This document shows, piece after piece, positions 54,739 through 64,000 of a stretch of 64,000 nt of DNA. The translations under genes and the position numbers were made by a program. The stretch is from contig NZ_JANHLK010000012.1 of NCBI RefSeq assembly GCF_028682635.1, positions 62,001 through 126,000 of the forward strand, in the 5' to 3' direction. Every line of letters starts with the position of its first letter. Position 1 is the first letter of the stretch. The stretch is from Pseudomonas putida (lineage in GTDB: Bacteria > Pseudomonadota > Gammaproteobacteria > Pseudomonadales > Pseudomonadaceae). Below the pieces are notes generated by a model. The model ran no database searches. It was not told the origin of the DNA and saw only the letters and a program-made list of their open reading frames with translations.

Positions 54739-54929
54739 CGCTGATCTCCTGGGGTTTGATATAAACGAATCGGAAAAAGGCGAGCATTTTCCCTCACCGG
54801 GACACCTTGGGGCAATGACAGAAAGTCATCTGAAGGCGTTTTTCCCATGCTTGTTGACGGATTAGGCGGGTGAAACCTTTCCGCTGTTGCCTTGTAGAGT
54901 TAACCAGTTCGTGAGAAGTGCCATCTATC
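54739..54929. other. Intergenic region upstream of tktA
   Basis: About 190 bases between tktA and the inverted repeat at 54930. It holds the tktA upstream region, including an AT-rich GATATAAACG segment near 54758. No gene is supported in it. Confidence 0.5.
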
Positions 54930-54959
54930 GATCAATATCAAAACTTTTTGATATTGATC
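54930..54959. promoter_or_regulatory. Perfect 14+14 inverted repeat upstream of the ArsR-type gene and metK
   Basis: GATCAATATCAAAA, CT, TTTTGATATTGATC: both arms match at all 14 positions around a 2-base centre, 37 bases before the regulator's start codon and in the tktA divergent region. Size and symmetry are those of an ArsR-family operator. It is the likely binding site of the adjacent regulator, controlling its own operon with metK and perhaps tktA. Confidence 0.8.
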
Positions 54960-54996
54960 TTGCGGTGCTTCCGGTGCGTGACTAGACTGCCGGCCT

Positions 54997-55992
54997 ATGA
55001 ATTTACGCGCGCCCTCCATTCGCCAGGACGATTGTGATGAGCTGGCGGCCTTGTGCAAGGCCGGCGGTGATCCCCTGCGCCTGAATGTCTTGCGCGCGCT
55101 GACCAACGATTCGTTCGGCGTACTGGAACTGGCGCAGATCTTCGGCATCGGCCAATCGGGCATGAGTCATCACCTCAAGGTGCTGGCCCAGGCTGACCTT
55201 GTCGCCACCCGCCGTGAAGGCAATGCGATTTTCTACCGTCGCGCCCTGCCCCACACCGAGTTGCCGGGGGGCAAACTGCACGCGGCCCTGCTTGAAGAAG
55301 TGGACAACCTGACCTTGCCTGCCGACGTGCAGATGCGCATCACTCAAGTGCACAAGCAACGCGAGGCGGCCAGCCAGGACTTTTTCTCACGGGTCGCCGA
55401 GAAATTTCGCGCCCAGCAAGACCTGATCGCCGGCCTGGCGCAGTACCGCGAAAGCGTGGTGGCCCTGCTCGACAAACTGAGCTTTGGCAGCGCGGCCACG
55501 GCGATCGAAGTCGGCCCCGGCGACGGCGCCTTCCTGCCGGAACTGGCACGTCGTTTCACCCAGGTCACGGCACTGGACAATAGCCAGGCCATGCTCGAAC
55601 TGGCGCGCCAGGTGTGCGAACGCGATTCGCTGACTAACGTTAGCCTGCAACTGGCCGATGCCTTGAACGGCGTCAGCCTCAAGGCCGATTGCGTGGTACT
55701 GAACATGGTGCTGCATCACTTTGCCGCGCCGGCCGATGCGCTCAAGCACATGGCCAATTTGCTGCAACCAGGCGGCAGCCTGCTGGTGACAGATTTATGC
55801 AGCCACAACCAGAGTTGGGCCAAGGAGGCCTGCGGTGATCTCTGGCTGGGGTTTGAACAGGACGATCTGGCCCGTTGGGCCACCGCTGCGGGACTCGTCC
55901 CCGGAGAAAGCCTCTATGTAGGCTTACGTAATGGTTTCCAGATCCAGGTCCGCCATTTTCAGCGGTCGGCTGGCGACACTCACCATCGGTAA
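54997..55992 (+). CDS. ArsR-family regulator fused to a SAM methyltransferase domain (SahR-like)
   Basis: Protein of 331 residues. N-terminal ArsR winged helix at about 8-95 (FGVLELAQIFGIGQSGMSHHLKVLAQADLVATRREGNAIFYRRA). C-terminal class I methyltransferase fold at about 160-310 (AIEVGPGDGAFLPELARRFTQVTALDNSQAMLELARQ). It lacks the cysteine metal site of metal-sensing ArsR proteins. Regulators of this build, next to metK, include SahR, which responds to S-adenosylhomocysteine; the methyltransferase fold would bind the ligand. It is 18 bases ahead of metK. Homologue of PA0547. No strong Shine-Dalgarno is seen. Confidence 0.82.
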   Translation: MNLRAPSIRQDDCDELAALCKAGGDPLRLNVLRALTNDSFGVLELAQIFGIGQSGMSHHLKVLAQADLVATRREGNAIFYRRALPHTELPGGKLHAALLEEVDNLTLPADVQMRITQVHKQREAASQDFFSRVAEKFRAQQDLIAGLAQYRESVVALLDKLSFGSAATAIEVGPGDGAFLPELARRFTQVTALDNSQAMLELARQVCERDSLTNVSLQLADALNGVSLKADCVVLNMVLHHFAAPADALKHMANLLQPGGSLLVTDLCSHNQSWAKEACGDLWLGFEQDDLARWATAAGLVPGESLYVGLRNGFQIQVRHFQRSAGDTHHR

Positions 55993-56010
55993 TTTCAGGA
56001 AAACATCGAG

Positions 56011-57201
<1,191 letters not shown>

Positions 57202-57220
57202 GTCTTCCGGGTGGTACCCG

Positions 57221-57253
57221 AAACCCCGCACGGTTCGCCGTGCGGGGTTTTTT
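57221..57253 (+). terminator. Terminator of metK
   Basis: AACCCCGCACGG, TTCG, CCGTGCGGGGTT, then T residues: a 12-bp GC-rich stem with a UUCG tetraloop. Confidence 0.95.
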
Positions 57254-57296
57254 CATGCCTGGAAACAATCCCGCATTACCACCCGCCCACTGCTGA

Positions 57297-59009
<1,713 letters not shown>

Positions 59010-59112
59010 TCTTGACCCGGTGACGTCCGTGCGCCCGGGAACCCAATAGTCCCGATGGGCTCAAACATGCCATCGCTGCATCGACACGAATGCCTTTTCA
59101 CCTGGAGCTTTT

Positions 59113-59508
59113 ATGAAATTTCTTCCACCGCTGGTCCTTTTGACCCTTTGCAGCGTAATGGCCACGCCCCTGATGGCTGTCGAAGACGCCCCGGGCCTGA
59201 CCGGTTGCGCGGCCAAGAAACAAGGCATCATCAATCAGATCGAATTGGCCAAATCCCGCGGCAATACCGACCAGCAGGCCGGTCTGGAGAAGGCTTTGAG
59301 CGAAATCAGCGCCAATTGCACCGATGCCTCGCTGAAGAAAGAACGGGAAAACAAGGTGCTGGACGCCAAGCACGAAGTCAGCAAGCGCCAGGCCGACCTC
59401 GACAAAGCCATGAAACAAGGCGACGCCGAGAAGATCAACAAGCGCAAGGACAAACTCGCCGAGTCCCGCAAGGAATTGCAGGAAGCGGTGGACGAACTGG
59501 ACAGGTAG
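59113..59508 (+). CDS. DUF1090 (YqjC-like) periplasmic protein
   Basis: Protein of 131 residues with a signal peptide (MKFLPPLVLLTLCSVMATPLMAVE) and a long, highly charged helical body (KKERENKVLDAKHEVSKRQA), with two conserved cysteines. This is the DUF1090/YqjC pattern; function unknown. GGAG precedes the ATG. A REP element begins at its stop codon. Confidence 0.85.
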   Translation: MKFLPPLVLLTLCSVMATPLMAVEDAPGLTGCAAKKQGIINQIELAKSRGNTDQQAGLEKALSEISANCTDASLKKERENKVLDAKHEVSKRQADLDKAMKQGDAEKINKRKDKLAESRKELQEAVDELDR

Positions 59509-59527
59509 GAGCTGGCTTGCCAGCGAT
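59504..59527. repeat. Single REP overlapping the DUF1090 stop codon
   Basis: GTAGGAGCTGGCTTGCCAGCGA starting inside the TAG stop. The partner copy seen in other doublets is absent here. Confidence 0.85.
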
Positions 59528-59557
59528 CCTCTTGGCGGCCTCAAGCCCTCCTAAAGG

Positions 59558-60007
59558 TCAATGATCCCGAAACTCCTTATGGCACGCACTGCAGGCATCT
59601 TCGACCTTCTGTACCGCCGGCCCCAGGTTACTGGCCTTGTAGGGTTGAACCTGACTGGCGATCACCAGTTCGCCGGTGGCAGTTTCCAGGCTGCGAGCCA
59701 TCTGCTCAAAGCGTGCCTGCTTCTCCCAGACATCACTCTTGGCGCTGGTGTGATCTTCTTCACGCACCTGCGGAAAATGTTTCCACGGCTCATGGGACAG
59801 CGCATCGAGTTTCACCGCGCCCTCAGCGAATCTGGGGCCATCGAATGCAATACGGCCACGCAGCATCCCGCCCAGGTCTTCACCGGTCTTGAGCATCTGT
59901 TTGAAAATGGCCTTGCGCTGGCCGAGGGGCGAATTGGGGTCGACGCCGCCACAAGCGGACAGCGTGAGGCAGGCCAGCAATACAACAGAAAGTCTTTTAA
60001 GAGTCAT
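59558..60007 (-). CDS. Cytochrome c'-type lipoprotein
   Basis: Protein of 149 residues with a lipoprotein signal (MTLKRLSVVLLACLTLSACGG), a four-helix body and a single C-terminal heme motif CSACH, as in cytochrome c' proteins. It is convergent with the DUF1090 gene and divergent from mltA. Role unknown; cytochromes c' bind nitric oxide or act in stress responses. Confidence 0.85.
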   Translation of the reverse strand: MTLKRLSVVLLACLTLSACGGVDPNSPLGQRKAIFKQMLKTGEDLGGMLRGRIAFDGPRFAEGAVKLDALSHEPWKHFPQVREEDHTSAKSDVWEKQARFEQMARSLETATGELVIASQVQPYKASNLGPAVQKVEDACSACHKEFRDH

Positions 60008-60135
60008 GGTGGCTTCAGGTCGCGGAAAACGTCGGCCAGTATCCTCGCGTCACCGGTAAACACCAATACCCCTATTATCAATACGGGTTGCATGAGCGCA
60101 CTCGACACTCAGGCAACCGGCAAAGGAATTATCCA

Positions 60136-61320
60136 ATGAACAGCCGTTTCAAGGCCTGGTGTCACCCCCTGGCCTGGACGCTTCCGATCGTAGCCGTGCT
60201 CGCAGGCTGCACCGGCGGTGAAGACAAACAACCGAAGACCCACGCCCTGGCCACCTACTCGAGTGCCACCTGGGAAGCATTGCCGGCAGTCTCCGACAGC
60301 GACCTCGTCGCCGGTTTCGGTTCCTGGCGCAGCGCCTGCACCCGACTCAAGGCCGACCCGGTCTGGGGCGGCACCTGCGCAGCGGCGGCCAACGTGCCGC
60401 AGAGCGCCAATGACATTCGCGGCTTCCTCAAGCAGAACCTGGATGTCTACGGCCTGCGCGCCGCCAACGACAACCCCAACGGCCTGATCACTGGCTACTA
60501 CGAACCGGTCTACCCGGGCAGCCTTACCCAGACCACAACGGCGAACATCCCGGTGTACGGCGTGCCCGAAGACATGATCATCGTCTCGCTGGACAGCATC
60601 TACCCGGAACTCAAAGGCAAACGCCTGCGCGGTCGACTTGAGGGCCGCGTGCTCAAGCCGTACGACGATGCCGCAACCATCGAGAGCAAAGGAGTCAAGG
60701 CGCCAGTGGTGGCCTGGTTGACCGACCCGATGAACCTGCAATTCCTGCAGATCCAGGGTTCAGGCCGTATCCAGCTCGACAGCGGCCGGCAACTGCGCAT
60801 CGCCTACGCCGACCAGAATGGCCACCCGTACCGGCCCATCGGGCGCTGGCTGGTGGAGCAAGGCGAGCTGAAAAAAGAAGACGTGACCATGGGCGCCATC
60901 AGCAACTGGGCCAAGGCCAATCCTTCGCGCATTCCGGAACTGCTCGGCAGCAACCCGAGCTATGTGTTTTTCACTCGTAACCCGGATAGCAACGAAGGGC
61001 CGCGCGGTTCGCTGAACGTGCCATTGACGGCCGGTTACAGCGCAGCGGTGGATCGCAAGGTGATTCCGCTGGGCAGCCTGTTGTGGTTGTCCACCACCAA
61101 ACCGGACGGCACTGCCCTGGTACGCCCGGTGGCGGCCCAGGACACCGGCGGCGCGATTGCCGGCGAGGTTCGTGCGGATCTGTTCTGGGGCACCGGCGAG
61201 GCGGCCGGGCAACTGGCGGGAGACATGAAGCAGCAAGGACAGATCTGGATGCTTTGGCCCAAAGGCGCGGCGCTGCCACAAGTGCCGCAGGTGGCGGATG
61301 CGGCTAAACCAAATCCCTGA
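60136..61320 (+). CDS. mltA: Membrane-bound lytic murein transglycosylase A
   Basis: Protein of 394 residues starting MNSRFKAWCHPLAWTLPIVA, with AAAGGA upstream and a lipoprotein cysteine (VLAGCTGG). MltA signatures are present: GYYEP (LITGYYEPVYPGS), the 3D domain with the catalytic Asp (AAQDTGGAIAGEVRADLFWGTG), and VFFTRNPDS. It cleaves peptidoglycan glycan strands from the outer membrane inner face. Confidence 0.95.
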   Translation: MNSRFKAWCHPLAWTLPIVAVLAGCTGGEDKQPKTHALATYSSATWEALPAVSDSDLVAGFGSWRSACTRLKADPVWGGTCAAAANVPQSANDIRGFLKQNLDVYGLRAANDNPNGLITGYYEPVYPGSLTQTTTANIPVYGVPEDMIIVSLDSIYPELKGKRLRGRLEGRVLKPYDDAATIESKGVKAPVVAWLTDPMNLQFLQIQGSGRIQLDSGRQLRIAYADQNGHPYRPIGRWLVEQGELKKEDVTMGAISNWAKANPSRIPELLGSNPSYVFFTRNPDSNEGPRGSLNVPLTAGYSAAVDRKVIPLGSLLWLSTTKPDGTALVRPVAAQDTGGAIAGEVRADLFWGTGEAAGQLAGDMKQQGQIWMLWPKGAALPQVPQVADAAKPNP

Positions 61321-61344
61321 GATTTGCGCTGCCTGGTCAATCGC

Positions 61345-61437
61345 CTTCGCGAGCAAGCCCGCTCCGACATCGGATCTTCAGTGGACACAGACTTTGTGTT
61401 GAAGGTTATCCAGTGTGGGAGCGGGCTTGCTCGCGAA
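61345..61437. repeat. REP doublet between mltA and the MAPEG gene
   Basis: Inverted copies of the GTGGGAGCGGGCTTGCTCGCGA type. The left copy has a GCTCCGACA variant in place of GCTCCCACA, so the pair is slightly decayed. Confidence 0.88.
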
Positions 61438-61461
61438 GAGGCCCTTTATGGCGGTGAAAAT

Positions 61462-61845
61462 TCAGACCGACACAACGAAAAACGCAGCAATCAACCCCAT
61501 CCCCACAAACCACGCCAACGACCGCAAAATCGCCAAGTCGGCCAGATAGAAAATGATGTACAGCAGCCGACTGGTGATGAACAACACCGACAGCACATTG
61601 ATCGTCACCAGCTCCGCATTGCCCACCAGATGCGCCACGATCACTGCCGCCGCGAACGCCGGGGTCACTTCGAAGCTGTTCAGTTGCGCCGCATGCGCGC
61701 GCCTGGCCAAACCATTGAGCGACTCGAGAAAGTCACGGGGATCATGGTTGTCACTCAGACGAAACCCGCCACTGGCCTTGGCGATGCCTGTACAGACATA
61801 AGGCAGAAAAATCGCGATCAAAATGCACCACAGAGCAACCGTCAT
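61462..61845 (-). CDS. MAPEG-family membrane protein
   Basis: Protein of 127 residues with four membrane helices and the MAPEG pattern (GLARRAHAAQLNSFEVTPAFAAAVIVAHLVG). MAPEG proteins include microsomal glutathione transferases; the bacterial role is unknown. AAGGGA precedes the ATG. It follows the EamA gene by 31 bases and is probably in the same transcript. Confidence 0.85.
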   Translation of the reverse strand: MTVALWCILIAIFLPYVCTGIAKASGGFRLSDNHDPRDFLESLNGLARRAHAAQLNSFEVTPAFAAAVIVAHLVGNAELVTINVLSVLFITSRLLYIIFYLADLAILRSLAWFVGMGLIAAFFVVSV

Positions 61846-61876
61846 AAAGCAGTCCCTTCTTCACGTTTCAGAACAG

Positions 61877-62710
61877 TCAGAATTTCATCACCAGCATGCC
61901 GACCAACACCAGCCCACAGGCTAAGAGCCTTGGGCCGCCGAAAGGTTCTTTCAGGTAACGCATGCCGAACAGCACCACCAGAATCACACTGATCTCGCGC
62001 AAGGCAGCCGCTTCGGCAATCGAGCCCAGCTGCATGGCCCACAGCACCAGAGCGTAGCTGAACAACACGCAGAATCCGACCGCCAGACCCAGGCGCCACT
62101 GCTCGCGCCAAAACAACTTGAACGCCGGCCGTTTGCGTACCCAGGCCAGCAATGGAAACGGCCAGGCACTGAGCAACGTCACCCAGACCAGGTAATCCAG
62201 AGGATGCGACCAGCGCCGCAGCGCCTGGCCGTCGATGAAGGTGTAGCAACCGATGCACAAGCCGATCAGCGCCACCACCGGCAGCATCGACCACGGCAAG
62301 CGTGCACCGCCTCCCCCCTGCCAGAGCAGGCAAAGCATGCCGAGCGGGATCAGCAGGATTCCGAAAATCTGCTGGTTAGTCAGCACCTCCCCGGCAAAAA
62401 TCAGCGTCAGCGCCAACACCACCAGCGGCGATAAACCGCGCATCAACGGATAGACCAACCCGAGGTCGCCGACCCGATAGGCCTGGATCAGCAAATAGCG
62501 GTAGAGCAACTCGAACGCAGCCGAGGCAAGAATCCATGGCCAGATTTCCAGCGGCGGCAGCTGCACGAACGGCAGCATCAGCGCGACGAATAGCAACGCC
62601 ACGCTGTCCATGCAGGCCACCACCAGCAAACGCTCGGCACTGAATTTGATCAGGGTATTCCACGCCGCATGCAGCAGCGCCGCCACCAACACCAACGCCG
62701 TCGCAAGCAC
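61877..62710 (-). CDS. EamA/DMT-family transporter
   Basis: Protein of 277 residues with ten predicted membrane helices in two EamA halves (LLHAAWNTLIKFS; GLSPLVVLALTLIFAGEVLTNQQIFGILLIPLGMLCLL; REISVILVVLFGMRYLKEPFGGPRLLACGLVLVGMLV). The start codon is GTG, with AAGGAG at ideal spacing. Probably a metabolite exporter; substrate unknown. Confidence 0.88.
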   Translation of the reverse strand: MLATALVLVAALLHAAWNTLIKFSAERLLVVACMDSVALLFVALMLPFVQLPPLEIWPWILASAAFELLYRYLLIQAYRVGDLGLVYPLMRGLSPLVVLALTLIFAGEVLTNQQIFGILLIPLGMLCLLWQGGGGARLPWSMLPVVALIGLCIGCYTFIDGQALRRWSHPLDYLVWVTLLSAWPFPLLAWVRKRPAFKLFWREQWRLGLAVGFCVLFSYALVLWAMQLGSIAEAAALREISVILVVLFGMRYLKEPFGGPRLLACGLVLVGMLVMKF

Positions 62711-62741
62711 GGCCTACTCCTTTTCTTGTGGATCGCCCCCT

Positions 62742-62808
62742 TGTAGGAGCCGGCTTGCTGGCGATGGCGATTTCAGGGACGCCATCGCCAGCAAGCCGGC
62801 TCCTACAA
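62742..62808. repeat. REP doublet upstream of the EamA gene
   Basis: Inverted copies of GTAGGAGCCGGCTTGCTGGCGA with a 20-base spacer, lying between the EamA gene start and the divergent MFS gene. Confidence 0.9.
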
Positions 62809-62978
62809 GAACTGATTCGCCATATGTCAGCAGCTGTTTATACTGCAACCGACCACGCCGCACTCAGTTGCGCACACCTAATTCCAATAAAAATGCCTCC
62901 GACCGCTCTCATCGAGACCGGTCCTTGGCATGCGTATGCCTGATCAAAGCGTCAAGACTACCGACAGAGACCTTGCGC

Positions 62979-64000
62979 ATGCCACTCGCCTTGCTTGCCC
63001 TTGCTGTTGCCGCGTTCGGCATCGGCACCACTGAATTCGTCATCATGGGCTTGTTGCCCGATGTTGCCCGCGACCTCGCGGTGAGCATTCCCGACGCCGG
63101 ACTGCTGATCACCGGCTACGCCCTGGGCGTGGTGTTCGGCGCACCGATCCTCGCGGTCGGCACCGCCAACATGCCGCGCAAGGCGACACTGCTGGGCATG
63201 ACGCTGATGTTCATCCTCGGCAACATGCTCTGCGCCATGGCCCCCAATTACGCCACGCTGATGGCCGCGCGGGTGATCACCGCGCTGTGTCATGGCGCGT
63301 TCTTCGGTATCGGCTCGGTGGTCGCCGCCGGCCTGGTGGCGCCGAACAAACGGGCCCAGGCCATTGCCATGATGTTCACCGGCCTGACCCTGGCCAACGT
63401 GCTTGGGGTGCCACTGGGCACCGCGCTTGGGCAGTACGCCGGCTGGCGTTCGACGTTCTGGGCGGTATCGGTGATCGGTGTGATCGCGGCCATTGCGCAA
63501 TGGGTCTGGTTGCCAAAGCACATCGCGATGGACAAAGCCAACCTGGCCAGCGAGTTCAAAGTGCTGGGCAAGGCCAACGTGCTGCTGGCGTTGGGCATGA
63601 GCGTGCTGGCCTCGACCAGTTTGTTCAGCGTATTCACCTACATCGCGCCGATCCTGCAGGACATCACCGGCGTCAGCCCCCATGGCGTGACCATCATGCT
63701 GTTGCTGTTCGGCGTGGGTCTGACGGCGGGCAGCATGCTCGGCGGACGATTGGCCGACAGCCGCCTGCTGCCTTCACTGGTCGGCATGGCGCTGGCCGTG
63801 GTGGTGGTATTGGCCGCGTTCAGCCAGACCAGCCACTCGCTGATTCCGGCCGCGATCACCCTGGTGCTGTGGGGCATTTTTGCCTTCGCCCTGTGCCCGA
63901 TCCTGCAACTGCTGATCATCGACCAGGCCCATGAAGCGCCCAATCTGGGCTCAACGCTCAACCAGAGCGCATTCAACCTCGGCAACGCGGCAGGTGCCTG
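62979..64000 (+). CDS. MFS exporter (DHA1 type), cut by the window edge
   Basis: First 340 residues of a major facilitator exporter, starting MPLALLALAVAAFGIGTTEF. Twelve-helix DHA1 motifs are visible (FGIGTTEFVIMGLLPDVARDL; AARVITALCHGAFFGIGSVVAAGLV; LTLANVLGVPLGTALGQYAGWR). It resembles AraJ/PbuE-type sugar or purine efflux proteins; the substrate cannot be told. The C-terminal part lies beyond the window. Confidence 0.88.
   Translation, partial: MPLALLALAVAAFGIGTTEFVIMGLLPDVARDLAVSIPDAGLLITGYALGVVFGAPILAVGTANMPRKATLLGMTLMFILGNMLCAMAPNYATLMAARVITALCHGAFFGIGSVVAAGLVAPNKRAQAIAMMFTGLTLANVLGVPLGTALGQYAGWRSTFWAVSVIGVIAAIAQWVWLPKHIAMDKANLASEFKVLGKANVLLALGMSVLASTSLFSVFTYIAPILQDITGVSPHGVTIMLLLFGVGLTAGSMLGGRLADSRLLPSLVGMALAVVVVLAAFSQTSHSLIPAAITLVLWGIFAFALCPILQLLIIDQAHEAPNLGSTLNQSAFNLGNAAGA

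Noticed and set aside
62826..62943. Short plus-strand frame just before the MFS gene
   Set aside because: No ribosome site or family match, and it begins inside REP sequence; treated as the MFS upstream region.

Overview
The window looks like a chromosomal segment of a Pseudomonas of the P. fluorescens complex. The GC content is high, the gene order matches the P. aeruginosa PA5372-PA5401 (choline, betaine and carnitine) and PA0546-PA0555 (fba-pgk-epd-tktA-metK) neighbourhoods, and the spacers are full of paired REP palindromes (REPINs) of the GTGGGAGCGGGCTTGCTCGCGA type. No tRNA, rRNA, CRISPR array, prophage, insertion sequence or transposase was seen.

Left end (1-3.8 kb): the 3' end of an unidentified gene, then about 800 bases without a plausible gene. 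This stretch carries a roughly 182-bp tandem repeat in which every unit holds a perfect DnaA box (TTATCCACA). Further boxes lie inside the neighbouring etfB and etfA genes. This is the most unusual feature of the window. A secreted aspartyl protease gene follows.

Quaternary-amine catabolism (2.3-31.1 kb): dimethylglycine demethylation (dgcA, dgcB, etfA, etfB, a DUF5943-like protein and an M19 dipeptidase-like protein with altered metal ligands); carnitine degradation to betaine (cdhR, caiX, cdhC, cdhA, cdhB and a gamma-butyrobetaine dioxygenase); the master regulator gbdR; sdaB, which removes serine formed from the glycine end product; choline uptake (cbcXWV, betT); and choline oxidation to betaine (betI, betB, betA). 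Together these convert choline, carnitine or gamma-butyrobetaine to glycine betaine, then through dimethylglycine towards sarcosine, glycine, serine and pyruvate. The betaine demethylase (gbcAB) and sarcosine oxidase genes are not in the window.

Middle (31.2-48.4 kb): an AT-richer azlCD island with a G-poor leader and a 25-codon upstream ORF; a TldD/TldE-type protease pair; an MdtD-like exporter; the RNA helicase gene dbpA; a BaiN-type flavoprotein; a YccS-type membrane protein; a solute-binding protein; an ElaA-type acetyltransferase; a small winged-helix protein; a YgjP-type metallopeptidase; a four-domain REC-PAS-GGDEF-EAL protein; a PL7 alginate lyase without a signal peptide; and an orphan beta-rich protein.

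Right end (48.4-64 kb): a leftward central-carbon operon tktA-epd-pgk-(two lipoproteins)-fba; a divergent ArsR/methyltransferase regulator with metK, preceded by a perfect 14+14 inverted repeat; then ligB, a DUF1090 protein, a cytochrome c'-like lipoprotein, mltA, a MAPEG protein, an EamA transporter and an MFS exporter cut by the window edge. Start codons were chosen by Shine-Dalgarno spacing, signal peptides and family length.
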